DNA from: Pseudomonas sp. FP1742
Lineage (GTDB): Bacteria; Pseudomonadota; Gammaproteobacteria; Pseudomonadales; Pseudomonadaceae
Direction of reading: 5' to 3'
NCBI RefSeq assembly: GCF_030687145.1
Contig: NZ_CP117460.1
Span: 5,828,001-5,892,000, forward strand
DNA: 64,000 bases
The translations under genes and the position numbers were made by a program. The notes under the pieces were generated by a model. It did not search any database and was not told the origin of the DNA. It saw only the letters and a list, made by a program, of their open reading frames with translations. Positions 40,010 to 47,649 of the stretch are shown here, one piece after another (position 1 is the first letter of the stretch; each line of letters opens with the position of its first letter).

Positions 40010-40471
40010 ATGCGGATTATTCAAGCGACCCTCGAACACCTCGACCTGCTGACCCCGTTGTTCGTCAAATACCGCGAGTTTTACGGATCCCTGCCGTATC
40101 CGGACTCGTCCCGGGCGTTCCTCGAAAAGCGCCTGCGACGCAAAGAGTCGGTGATCTACCTGGCCCTGGCCGATGACGACAACAACAAACTGTTGGGTTT
40201 CTGTCAGTTGTACCCGAGCTTTTCGTCTCTTTCGCTCAAACGCGTGTGGATCCTCAACGACATCTACGTCGCCGAAGACGCCCGCCGCCAGTTGGTGGCC
40301 GACAACCTGATCCGCACCGCGAAGAAAATGGCCAAGGAAACCAATGCCGTGCGCATGCGCGTTTCCACCAGCAGCAACAACGAAGTCGCGCAGAAAACCT
40401 ACGAATCCATAGGGTTCAGGGAAGATACCGAGTTCAAGAACTACGTGTTGCCGATCAGTGACGAGTTGTAA
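40010..40471 (+). CDS. GNAT-family N-acetyltransferase
   Basis: A 153-residue acetyltransferase. WILNDIYVAEDARRQLVADNLI contains the acetyl-CoA loop region, and KTYESIGFREDTEFKNYVLP is the C-terminal GNAT motif. The substrate is unknown. The ATG at 40010 is chosen over a TTG 18 bases upstream. It is a single gene after eutC with a type B palindromic repeat downstream. Confidence 0.87.
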   Translation: MRIIQATLEHLDLLTPLFVKYREFYGSLPYPDSSRAFLEKRLRRKESVIYLALADDDNNKLLGFCQLYPSFSSLSLKRVWILNDIYVAEDARRQLVADNLIRTAKKMAKETNAVRMRVSTSSNNEVAQKTYESIGFREDTEFKNYVLPISDEL

Positions 40472-40497
40472 ACACCTTGGCGGCGAGGCGCACCCTG

Positions 40498-40641
40498 CAG
40501 CGAGGGGGCTTACCCCCGCTGGAGTGCGAAGCGCTCCCAATCCCGGACAGGCGTCTTGTCTGACAAAACTGATTTGCTGATTGACGACCGCTTCGCGGCC
40601 GAACGGAGCGATGCGGCGTTCCGACAAGCCCCCTCGCCACA
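40498..40641. repeat. ~144-bp imperfect palindromic repeat (type B, divergent copy)
   Basis: The outer arms (GCAGCGAGGGGGCTTACCCC and GACAAGCCCCCTCGCCACAA) match the repeats at 34.0 and 63.9 kb. The internal part differs (GACCGCTTCGCGGCCGAACG), so this copy is diverged or a chimera. Confidence 0.7.
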
Positions 40642-40746
40642 AAGGATTGTGCAAGGCCAACAGACTGCTGGTCGACCCATCGACATTCCTCGCTACAAAC
40701 TCGACGTGTTTTTCACTTTTCACCCCGTATAATGCCCACACCTCAC

Positions 40747-40791
40747 GGCTCGTAAGAAAAATTACACCCTGCTGTAGTCTTACGCAGAGCC
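40747..40791 (+). promoter_or_regulatory. Leader stem-loop upstream of dedA
   Basis: A 7-bp stem CGTAAGA/TCTTACG is extended by GGCT/AGCC across a 3-base bulge, with a ~20-base loop. It follows the TATAAT box and ends about 47 bases before the ATG. It may be a regulatory leader; the class is not recognised. Confidence 0.4.
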
Positions 40792-40837
40792 ATCCGCACA
40801 GGCCTGCCGAGTCGGGCCATCACCACAGGTGCTTTCC

Positions 40838-41494
40838 ATGGATTTCAACCCGATCGACCTTATCCTGCATCTCGATGTTTACCTCGACTTGCTGGTGACT
40901 AACTACGGGTCATGGATCTACGCCATCCTGTTTATGGTGATCTTCTGCGAAACTGGTCTGGTGGTGATGCCGTTCCTGCCGGGCGATTCCCTGCTGTTCA
41001 TCGCCGGGGCCGTGGCGGCCGGTGGCGGCATGGACCCGGTATTGCTGGGCGGCCTGCTGATGCTGGCGGCGATCCTCGGTGACAGCACCAACTATCTGAT
41101 TGGCCGTACCGTCGGCGAACGGCTGTTCAGCAACCCGAACTCGAAAATCTTCCGCCGCGACTACTTGCAGCAAACCCACGACTTCTACGACAAGCACGGA
41201 GGCAAAACCGTGACCCTGGCGCGTTTCATGCCAATCATCCGTACCTTTGCCCCATTCGTCGCCGGCGTCGGCAAAATGCCTTACCCGCGTTTCTTTGCCT
41301 TCAGCGTCCTCGGCACCATCCTCTGGGTGGGCGGCCTGGTAACCCTCGGTTATTTCTTCGGCAACGTACCGTTCATCAAGAAAAACCTGTCGTTGCTGGT
41401 GGTGGGCATCATCCTGCTGTCGCTGCTACCGATGATCATCAGCCTGATCCGCAGCCGCCTCGCCAACGCCGCGTCCAAAGCCGAACCCCGCTGA
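40838..41494 (+). CDS. DedA-family membrane protein
   Basis: A 218-residue inner-membrane protein with the DedA signature: FCETGLVVMPFLPGDSLLF (the conserved E-x-G/PG-D motif), GDSTNYLIGRTVGERLF, and RFMPIIRTFAPFVAGVGKM with the conserved arginines. DedA proteins recycle undecaprenyl phosphate and support membrane potential and polymyxin tolerance. The ATG at 40838 is preferred to a GTG nine bases upstream. mtfA-like follows after six bases. Confidence 0.94.
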   Translation: MDFNPIDLILHLDVYLDLLVTNYGSWIYAILFMVIFCETGLVVMPFLPGDSLLFIAGAVAAGGGMDPVLLGGLLMLAAILGDSTNYLIGRTVGERLFSNPNSKIFRRDYLQQTHDFYDKHGGKTVTLARFMPIIRTFAPFVAGVGKMPYPRFFAFSVLGTILWVGGLVTLGYFFGNVPFIKKNLSLLVVGIILLSLLPMIISLIRSRLANAASKAEPR

Positions 41495-41500
41495 CTGACG

Positions 41501-42313
41501 ATGTGGTCCCTTAGCGCCTGGCGACGCCGGCGCACCCTGGCCAGGCACCCGATTGCCGATGACATGTGGCAACGGGTGCGTCACCACCTGAGTTTTCTCG
41601 ATGGCATCAGCGCGGCCGAAGACCGCTGGCTGCGCGAAGCCTGCGTGCTGTTCCTGCAAGACAAACACCTGACCGCCCTGCCCGGCGTCGAACTCCACCA
41701 GGAGCAACGCCTGCTGCTCGCCGCCCAGGCCCAATTGCCGCTGCTGCATTTGGGCGATCTGAACTGGTATCAGGGCTTTCACGAAATCATCCTCTACCCC
41801 GACGATTTCCTCAGCCCCCAGCGCCATCGCGATGCCAGTGGCGTCGAACACGAATGGGACGGCGAACACAGCGGCGAAGCCTGGCAGCAAGGGCCGATCA
41901 TCCTCGCCTGGCCTGGGGTGATGGCCAGCGGTGGCTGGGAAGGCTACAACCTGGTGATCCACGAACTGGCGCATAAACTCGACATGCTCAACGGCGCCGC
42001 CAATGGCCTGCCACCGCTGCATGCCGATATGCGCGTCAGCGACTGGGCCAGGGTGATGCAAGAGGCTTACGACGACCTCGACCGGCAACTGGAGCGAAAT
42101 CCGGACGCTGAAACCGCCATCGACCCTTACGCAGCGGAAAATCCCGCCGAGTTTTTCGCGGTCACCAGCGAATACTTCTTCAGCGCCCCGGATCTGCTGC
42201 ACGAGGCTTATCCACAGGTCTACGAGCAGTTGAGGCTGTTTTACCGGCAGGATCCTTTGACAAGGCTTACGCAACTTCAGGCCGATGATCCGGTCTATCG
42301 GGCTCATGACTAA
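41501..42313 (+). CDS. mtfA: MtfA-family zinc peptidase
   Basis: A 270-residue cytoplasmic protein with the zinc motif HELAH (residues 154-158) in YNLVIHELAHKLDMLNG and the third-ligand region NPAEFFAVTSEYFF. E. coli MtfA is an aminopeptidase that binds the glucose repressor Mlc. In Pseudomonas the partner is probably different. It starts six bases after the dedA stop and is likely co-transcribed. Confidence 0.92.
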   Translation: MWSLSAWRRRRTLARHPIADDMWQRVRHHLSFLDGISAAEDRWLREACVLFLQDKHLTALPGVELHQEQRLLLAAQAQLPLLHLGDLNWYQGFHEIILYPDDFLSPQRHRDASGVEHEWDGEHSGEAWQQGPIILAWPGVMASGGWEGYNLVIHELAHKLDMLNGAANGLPPLHADMRVSDWARVMQEAYDDLDRQLERNPDAETAIDPYAAENPAEFFAVTSEYFFSAPDLLHEAYPQVYEQLRLFYRQDPLTRLTQLQADDPVYRAHD

Positions 42314-42372
42314 GGTCTCTACGACCTCTGTACATGGCGTCGTTGGCAGAATATGCCTATAATCGCCGCCAC

Positions 42373-42406
42373 TTTTTGGTCAATCCGGCCAAGTATTTTT
42401 GGTCAA
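42373..42406 (+). repeat. Direct repeat in the ppa leader
   Basis: TTTTTGGTCAA occurs twice (42373-42383 and 42396-42406), 23 bases apart. A TATAAT box lies just upstream at 42358-42363. The repeat spans the early transcript before the ppa start and could be a regulator site or leader element. Confidence 0.5.
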
Positions 42407-42425
42407 CTAACGGGGGCACCGCCCA

Positions 42426-42953
42426 ATGAGCTACAGCAAGATTCCGGCTGGCAAAGACCTGCCGAACGACATCTACGTCGCGATCGAGATCCCGGCCAAC
42501 CACGCGCCGATCAAATACGAAATCGACAAAGACAGCGATTGCCTGTTCGTTGACCGTTTCATGGCCACCCCGATGTTCTACCCGGCCAACTACGGTTACA
42601 TCCCGAACACCCTGGCTGACGACGGTGATCCCCTCGACGTGCTGGTCGTGACCCCTTACCCGGTTGCTCCAGGTTCGGTGATCCGCGCGCGTCCAGTCGG
42701 CATCCTGAACATGACCGACGACGGCGGCGGCGATGCCAAAGTCATTGCAGTTCCACACGACAAGCTGTCCCAGCTGTACGTGGACGTGAAGGAATACACC
42801 GACCTGCCAGCCCTGCTGATCCAGCAGATCGAGCACTTCTTCGCGAACTACAAAGACCTCGAAAAAGGCAAATGGGTGAAGATCGAAGGTTGGGACGGTG
42901 CAGACGCCGCCCGCGCCGCGATCACCAAGTCGGCTGCTGCCTATAAAGGCTGA
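42426..42953 (+). CDS. ppa: Inorganic pyrophosphatase
   Basis: Family I soluble pyrophosphatase, 175 residues. Signature regions: [39 protein letters not shown] (metal-binding DxDPxD) and [19 protein letters not shown]. It hydrolyses pyrophosphate to drive biosynthesis. It has its own -10 box and a strong terminator. Confidence 0.98.
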   Translation: MSYSKIPAGKDLPNDIYVAIEIPANHAPIKYEIDKDSDCLFVDRFMATPMFYPANYGYIPNTLADDGDPLDVLVVTPYPVAPGSVIRARPVGILNMTDDGGGDAKVIAVPHDKLSQLYVDVKEYTDLPALLIQQIEHFFANYKDLEKGKWVKIEGWDGADAARAAITKSAAAYKG

Positions 42954-42977
42954 GAAGCCACGGCAAGCGTCAACAAG

Positions 42978-43003
42978 AACCCCGGTTGATCCGGGGTTTT
43001 TTG
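42978..43003 (+). terminator. Intrinsic terminator of ppa
   Basis: AACCCCGG pairs with CCGGGGTT around TTGAT, followed by TTTTTG. This is a textbook rho-independent terminator 25 bases after the ppa stop. Confidence 0.92.
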
Positions 43004-43167
43004 TGGGCGTCTGAAACGCCTTTAACAAGGGGTTTTCAACCGCTCGGCCTGGGTGTTTGCCTGTTTAATTTTTACCAAAAGCGTCTTACATCCAGTCTTA
43101 AATTTCCCTCGAAATTTGAACGGGTCGTTTATTCAAACCCCCATCCTGCGCCCGTAAACTCGTGTTT

Positions 43168-43914
43168 ATGAAAAAGAACACTAGCGGCCCACGGTTTAGA
43201 GCGCTCCTCGAAGCAGCCAACATCACAACGACAGGATTTGCCGCTTTCTTCGACACGGAAGCGCAAAATATCCACAACTGGTACACCCGCGGTGTGCCCG
43301 CTTACCGCATGGAAGAAGTCGCCAGACTGTTGTCCGTCAACAGTGACTGGCTGAAAACCGGCGAAGGCCCGAAAGAGTCCACACGCCTGCGCGTACTCGA
43401 CCAGTCCGGCAACACCTTCGACGCCCAGGCCATCCGCGGCGTCTACACCGTGGTCGAGTCCATTGACGTCGAACTGCCGTTCTTCAAAGAAACCGCCACC
43501 GCCCCCGGCTCCAATAAAACCCATGTCGTCGAAGACCCCGGCCAATCCATCCGCCTGCCCCACAGCCACCTCGACTCCCTGGAAATCAAACATGCCGACG
43601 CCATCTGCACCCACATGATCGGTAACAGCATGGCCGAAAAAATTGAAGACGGTTCCACCCTCGCCATTGATCGCGGGTTGACGCAGATCATCGATGGCGA
43701 GATCTACGCGATCGAGCATGACGGAATGCTGCGGATCAAGTACCTGCACAGGATGCCGGGGAATGCGCTGCGGCTGCGCAGTCACAACCGTACTGAGTAC
43801 CCGGATGAGATATTCAGTGCCGAGCAGATCGATAAGCAGAACATCAGGGTATTGGGATGGGTGTTCTGGTGGTCCACGCTCAACAAACGCAGGCCGTCCG
43901 TACCGTTCCTGTAA
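43168..43914 (+). CDS. S24/LexA-like transcriptional repressor with N-terminal HTH (PrtR/CI-like)
   Basis: A 248-residue protein with an N-terminal CI-type HTH (FRALLEAANITTTGFAAFF) and a C-terminal S24 domain. The Ser/Lys dyad is present: Ser154 in MIGNSMAEKI and Lys191 in LRIKYLHRMPG. No Ala-Gly or Cys-Gly dipeptide, the usual self-cleavage site, is found in the linker. It may therefore not be cleaved by RecA-dependent induction. Homologues regulate pyocins (PrtR) or prophages, but no phage genes are seen here. It lies after the ppa terminator at the edge of the accessory region. Confidence 0.8.
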   Translation: MKKNTSGPRFRALLEAANITTTGFAAFFDTEAQNIHNWYTRGVPAYRMEEVARLLSVNSDWLKTGEGPKESTRLRVLDQSGNTFDAQAIRGVYTVVESIDVELPFFKETATAPGSNKTHVVEDPGQSIRLPHSHLDSLEIKHADAICTHMIGNSMAEKIEDGSTLAIDRGLTQIIDGEIYAIEHDGMLRIKYLHRMPGNALRLRSHNRTEYPDEIFSAEQIDKQNIRVLGWVFWWSTLNKRRPSVPFL

Positions 43915-43922
43915 ATACGAAG

Positions 43923-43956
43923 CCCTGTAGCAACTGGCGAAGCCTGCGTTCGGCGC
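43923..43956. repeat. Truncated arm of the type A palindromic repeat
   Basis: CCTGTAGCAACTGGCGAAGC and the following bases GCGTTCGGC match the left arm of the repeat at 6571-6703, but the sequence then diverges and the right arm is missing. Confidence 0.7.
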
Positions 43957-44181
43957 TGCTACGCCTCAGCGCCATCGCTCTACCCCGCACGCCAAGCTGG
44001 GAATTCCTCAAAAAAATCAGTATGCTGCGCCCCACATTTGCGCATCGACCCTTCCAAGGCTCAGATCGCACCGACAAGGCAGATCACTTTCTCGCCAAGT
44101 CCCACAGCCGGACGCAAGATCCGGGTGTACGTTTTGAAGGCTGGCGCGGTTTACCAAAAATAAACCAAGCCAGTCCCCGAG

Positions 44182-44207
44182 AAGCCGGCCACAAGCCGGC
44201 TTTTTAA
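44182..44207 (+). terminator. Orphan intrinsic terminator
   Basis: AGCCGGC pairs with GCCGGCT around CACAA, followed by TTTTAAT. It has no credible coding gene directly upstream, so it ends either the S24 repressor transcript (about 270 bases downstream of its stop) or a small RNA. Confidence 0.8.
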
Positions 44208-44308
44208 TGCCTGAAATAAATCCCACCCTGTCCCAATCCCCCAAGCAAGGCCTGTCACCAGGCATCGATCCGTACGCCAGCACCCTCTCAAAAAACCGCC
44301 CTCCTCAA

Positions 44309-44333
44309 CTGTCATGGTCGCGCAACCATACAG
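44309..44333 (+). promoter_or_regulatory. Imperfect dyad upstream of the accessory cluster
   Basis: CTGT-ATGGT (one extra C) and ACCATACAG form an inverted repeat around CGCGCA, about 130 bases before the first gene. It is a candidate operator for the MocR-type regulator at the other end of the cluster or a leader hairpin. No direct evidence supports either. Confidence 0.35.
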
Positions 44334-44463
44334 TTCGTTGCCCACGCCCATCGCCGTACCGGTACTTCCTTCGCCAGGCTCCCTAATCTGCAGGTGTTCA
44401 CCAAGGCACCCACGCTTCAGCCCGCCAATGGCCCATAAAAATACAATAGAAAAGGAGTTTCAA

Positions 44464-45204
44464 TTGAACACTGATGAAACAGTGGTTGTCACCGGAGTGA
44501 CATCAGGCATTGGTCTGGCCTGCGCCAGAAAGTTGATAGAACAGGGAAACAAGGTAATTGGGATCGGGCGCAGAACCGAGCGCCTCAATGCACTTGGCGA
44601 CGAACTGGGCGAACGTTTTTATCCCTTGAACTGCGATGTTCGTGACATCGACTCACTCAATACACAGTTGAAACAACTTCCTGATGCATTTGCCACTATC
44701 AGCAAACTCATCAATAGCGCCGGTTTGCTTCAGGGACAAGGGACGTTACTGGAAGTCTCGGACGCTCAAATATCCACCATGCTGGAGACCAATGTCCACG
44801 GTTTGATCAATGTCACTCGGGCGGTATTGCCCAAACTGATAGAAAGCGGTTGCGGGCACATCATCAACCTGACTTCGATTGGCGCTCACTATCACTATGC
44901 CGGTGGCCATGTCTATGCCGCGTCCAAGGCCTTTGTCGACCACTTCGGACAATGCCTGCGCACCGAACTGGTGGGGTCTAGGGTCCGGCTGACCAACATC
45001 GCTCCCGGGAAAACCCGCTCAGAATTTGCCTTGGTTCAATTTGCCGGCGATCAAGCCAGAGCCGACCGGGTGTACAGCACCCTGACGCCGCTTGAGCCGA
45101 TGGATGTTGCCAACTCGATCCTCTGGGCCCTGCATCAGCCCACCCACGTCAATATTAATCTTATTGAACTAATGCCTGCTGATCAGGAACTTTCGTACCG
45201 GTGA
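44464..45204 (+). CDS. Short-chain dehydrogenase/reductase, first gene of accessory cluster
   Basis: A 246-residue classical SDR: VVVTGVTSGIG (residues 7-17) binds NAD(P), NSAGLL, the serine in NLTSIGAHYHYAGGHVYAASK and the YxxxK catalytic pair are present. The start is TTG at 44464 with AAAGGAG six bases upstream; the in-frame ATG at 44314 adds 50 low-complexity, proline-rich residues that do not belong to the fold. The next gene starts four bases after the stop. The substrate is unknown; the setting suggests a tailoring oxidoreductase. Confidence 0.87.
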   Translation: MNTDETVVVTGVTSGIGLACARKLIEQGNKVIGIGRRTERLNALGDELGERFYPLNCDVRDIDSLNTQLKQLPDAFATISKLINSAGLLQGQGTLLEVSDAQISTMLETNVHGLINVTRAVLPKLIESGCGHIINLTSIGAHYHYAGGHVYAASKAFVDHFGQCLRTELVGSRVRLTNIAPGKTRSEFALVQFAGDQARADRVYSTLTPLEPMDVANSILWALHQPTHVNINLIELMPADQELSYR

Positions 45205-45208
45205 CCCC

Positions 45209-46408
45209 ATGAGCCAATCTCTTGCCCATTACTATGTCAGAAACAAACTCACACATAAGTTGATCAGCAAGCGTGTGCTGTCACCTATTTCACTTTCCCA
45301 GCAACCTCCGGCTGATTTGGTACAGGCACTTTGTATTGAAAGTGAAGTATCAAAGTTGTCAGCTGTTTATGCCCAGTTCCAACACTCGGACGATGGCCAG
45401 ACGGGCCTTCCCCGTTACATGCCATTTTATCGTTTCATTCAGTCCAAGTTCCCTGGCTTTCAATGGCAGGTCCGTTCCACTCAAGGCAAGAAAACCTTGA
45501 TTCTGGACAAGCCGTACATCAACCAAAGCCGCCCTTCGCTATTGAATTTGCTGCTGTGTGCCATCAACGACAACACCGCCACGACGCCGGCCTTGAAAGT
45601 GCGATACCCCGCCATGCGAGAACTACCGGACGAATTGGTGGTGGATCTTGAGCAGGCCTTTGAGCGCCTGTCATTTACCCAATCCGCCCCGCACTTTGTC
45701 GCGCGTTTTGCCCAGGCCCTGGCCAAGGGACTGGCCGGTGAAACCATTACCCTAGTCTCTCCGGTGTGCCCTGATTACGGCTACGAAAACAAGAATGGTC
45801 GCCTGCGTTATACCTTCGAACATCTGGGCGAAGGCATCGGGCTGGTGGCCGGACGCGTGGTCAAGACCCTGCCTGACCTGCAAGCCGTGCTGAAAAAGCA
45901 TGGCATCGATGCCCGGATCGCCGTGGCGGCCGGGGATTTTGAAGGGTTTGACGCCAGTACCCTGAACCGTCTCAAGGAAACACGCGAAGGCTTCGCTCGC
46001 AAACTGCGAATCAGCCAGCAGAAGATCCTCGACGTTCTCGGCCCTGACGCCGAGTCGATCATGATCGCCGAAGCTGCCGGTGGCGAGGACTGCTGGCATG
46101 CACTGACGGCTGAGGCCCAGCAGCGCCTGGCACATCAGGACAACGGCTGCATCGTCGAGGAGGATCTCGACTATGCCTCTATCTTCAGTGCACGACTGCC
46201 GCTCTATCAGGCCTGGCATCAACAACGCAGCAACGAAGAACTGATGCAGATCCTGTATGCCCAGGGTGCGGAGTATGCGGCCATCGGCAAGGTGTTTGCC
46301 CAGCAGTGGACCAACCCGATTGTCATCGGGGCGGATCACAATCGCATGCAACCCTTCTATTGGCTGTACAGCACCATTCCCGTCCTCTATCTGACCAGGG
46401 TTTACTGA
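45209..46408 (+). CDS. Protein of unknown family in accessory cluster
   Basis: A 399-residue soluble protein I do not recognise. It has no signal peptide or membrane segment. Noticeable segments: ETITLVSPVCPDYGYENKNG, FEHLGEGIGLVAGRVV, HGIDARIAVAAGDFEGFD in the middle (alternating hydrophobic strands suggest an alpha/beta fold), and NPIVIGADHNRMQPFYWLY near the end. The layout vaguely recalls the Dit1/PvcA isonitrile synthases (P...LGE...DARI), but clear shared motifs are missing. The 5' part is less GC-rich than core genes. Its stop overlaps the next start (TGATG), so it belongs to the same pathway. Confidence 0.7.
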   Translation: MSQSLAHYYVRNKLTHKLISKRVLSPISLSQQPPADLVQALCIESEVSKLSAVYAQFQHSDDGQTGLPRYMPFYRFIQSKFPGFQWQVRSTQGKKTLILDKPYINQSRPSLLNLLLCAINDNTATTPALKVRYPAMRELPDELVVDLEQAFERLSFTQSAPHFVARFAQALAKGLAGETITLVSPVCPDYGYENKNGRLRYTFEHLGEGIGLVAGRVVKTLPDLQAVLKKHGIDARIAVAAGDFEGFDASTLNRLKETREGFARKLRISQQKILDVLGPDAESIMIAEAAGGEDCWHALTAEAQQRLAHQDNGCIVEEDLDYASIFSARLPLYQAWHQQRSNEELMQILYAQGAEYAAIGKVFAQQWTNPIVIGADHNRMQPFYWLYSTIPVLYLTRVY

Positions 46409-47646
46409 TGAGCCCTCGTGAAAGTGCAGGTCAATGCACTCACTACTGTCAGTACGGGCCACAGGGCGATGTCCGCGCCAGCTATGCCCACCTGCCCTTC
46501 CAGGGTTTCTGGACCTGGCTGACCGGCAAGGGTCAGGCGCTCACGCCCGAGGCGTTAAAGCGCGCAATGAATGAGAACGGTGAGCGCTTTCTGGTGGTTC
46601 ATTTGCTGTTCACCTGGTCGGTGATGATTGCTCTGGTGATGCTCGGCCAGGCCGTTCTGGAGGGTGCCTTCTCCACGGGTACGGCGGTGTTGCTGGTACT
46701 GGTGGGCTGGGTCCTGATGGTTAACCGCTTGCGCAGCATGCAAGCGACCTTCCACTACTTGACCCACGGCGCGGTGCTCAAGGACAAGGCTCGCGCACAG
46801 CGCTATGCCAGGTTGTTTCTGACCACGCCGCTGCTGTACCAGGACTGGGACACCTATAACCAGAGCCATGTGCGCGAACACCACAATATCCACGTGTTGT
46901 GTTCTGACACGGATCCCGACCAGCGCTTCATCCGCGAGCAAGGTTTTTACCCGGGGATGCCTGAAGCGGTCTACTGGTGGCGGGTTTGCTGCACGCCCTT
47001 TCGCCCCGTTTACCTGATGCGCCAATGGCGTGGGACGTTGCTCGACAGCTTTGTTCGTCTTGACCGTCGTGAAGCGCTGTTTCGCTGGGTGTTCTGGGGC
47101 GTATTGCTGACGCTGCTGTGGGCCGCAGGCGGGTTGCAAGCCTTTGGCTTGATGTATGTGATCCCGCGTGCTGTGTTGTTCGAGCACTCCATGTGGCTGC
47201 AATTGTTTACCGAGCACCTGTGGTTCTACCACCGGGACGCCCACAGCACCGAGAAAAGCCACTATGGCCGACTGACCTGGGGGCGTTTCCAGGGCCGTAC
47301 TCCACCAGAAAGCGGGGTCGTCGCCCATGCCGCCTGGGTACTGAAGTGCGTGCTCTACGATCTGCCGGTGCGCTTGTATGTGTACCCGCAAGACTTGCCC
47401 AACCACGACGCGCACCACCGCCGCCCCAACGTCCATTACCGGCATATCGCCAATTATCGCGCCAGCGTCGAGCAACAGCCCTCGCCTTATGGCCCGTTCC
47501 TCGAAGTCTGGGGGTTCATGGCGGGGCTGTACCTGATTCGCGACCATTTGTGCCGAGGGGTGGCCGAGCCTTTTACCCCTCGGGAATCTGCTTCTCTCAA
47601 CACCCAAAACAGCCTGTACCCAACGTCCACCTCTCAAGGAGTCTGA
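46408..47646 (+). CDS. Fatty-acid desaturase/hydroxylase-like membrane di-iron protein
   Basis: A 412-residue membrane protein with three histidine boxes: HYLTH (116-120), HVREHH (154-159) and HDAHH (333-337), plus FHRDAHS-type extra histidines. Two hydrophobic segments (about 62-80 and 92-105) and others around 260-290 fit the membrane-bound di-iron desaturase superfamily. It could desaturate or hydroxylate an aliphatic or amino-acid-derived substrate. The ATG at 46408 overlaps the previous stop as TGATG; the longer frame from 46306 lies inside that gene. AAGGAG for the next gene is in its 3' end. Confidence 0.83.
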   Translation: MSPRESAGQCTHYCQYGPQGDVRASYAHLPFQGFWTWLTGKGQALTPEALKRAMNENGERFLVVHLLFTWSVMIALVMLGQAVLEGAFSTGTAVLLVLVGWVLMVNRLRSMQATFHYLTHGAVLKDKARAQRYARLFLTTPLLYQDWDTYNQSHVREHHNIHVLCSDTDPDQRFIREQGFYPGMPEAVYWWRVCCTPFRPVYLMRQWRGTLLDSFVRLDRREALFRWVFWGVLLTLLWAAGGLQAFGLMYVIPRAVLFEHSMWLQLFTEHLWFYHRDAHSTEKSHYGRLTWGRFQGRTPPESGVVAHAAWVLKCVLYDLPVRLYVYPQDLPNHDAHHRRPNVHYRHIANYRASVEQQPSPYGPFLEVWGFMAGLYLIRDHLCRGVAEPFTPRESASLNTQNSLYPTSTSQGV

Positions 47647-47649
47647 GCA

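Larger units (their letters stand above)
40472..40837. other. Intergenic region before dedA: palindromic repeat, promoter, structured leader
   Basis: The gap contains a type B repeat, a consensus -10 box TATAAT at 40728-40733 (no convincing -35), and a leader of about 100 bases. In the leader GGCT-CGTAAGA (40747-40757) can pair with TCTTACG (40778-40784) and AGCC (40788-40791). No gene is seen. Confidence 0.6.
43915..44463. other. Intergenic region with orphan terminator and possible leader of the cluster
   Basis: This 549-base gap contains a broken arm of a type A repeat (about 43923-43956), a stretch without a convincing gene, an intrinsic terminator at 44182-44204, an imperfect dyad at 44309-44333, and AAAGGAG before the SDR start. 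The open frames inside lack family resemblance and run into the terminator. Confidence 0.55.

Noticed and set aside
40498..40641. CRISPR or tRNA-like structure
   Set aside because: The sequence is one long imperfect palindrome with relatives elsewhere in the window, without regular spacers or a cloverleaf.
43857..44207. 116-codon open frame after the S24 repressor
   Set aside because: It crosses a repeat arm and ends inside a terminator, has no ribosome binding site and no family likeness.
44314..44463. Upstream extension of the SDR gene to an ATG
   Set aside because: The added 50 residues are Pro/Ser/Arg-rich and precede a well-placed AAAGGAG and TTG start.
45209..46408. Calling the unknown protein an isonitrile synthase
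   Set aside because: Only a vague similarity of strand layout was seen; the diagnostic residues could not be found by eye.
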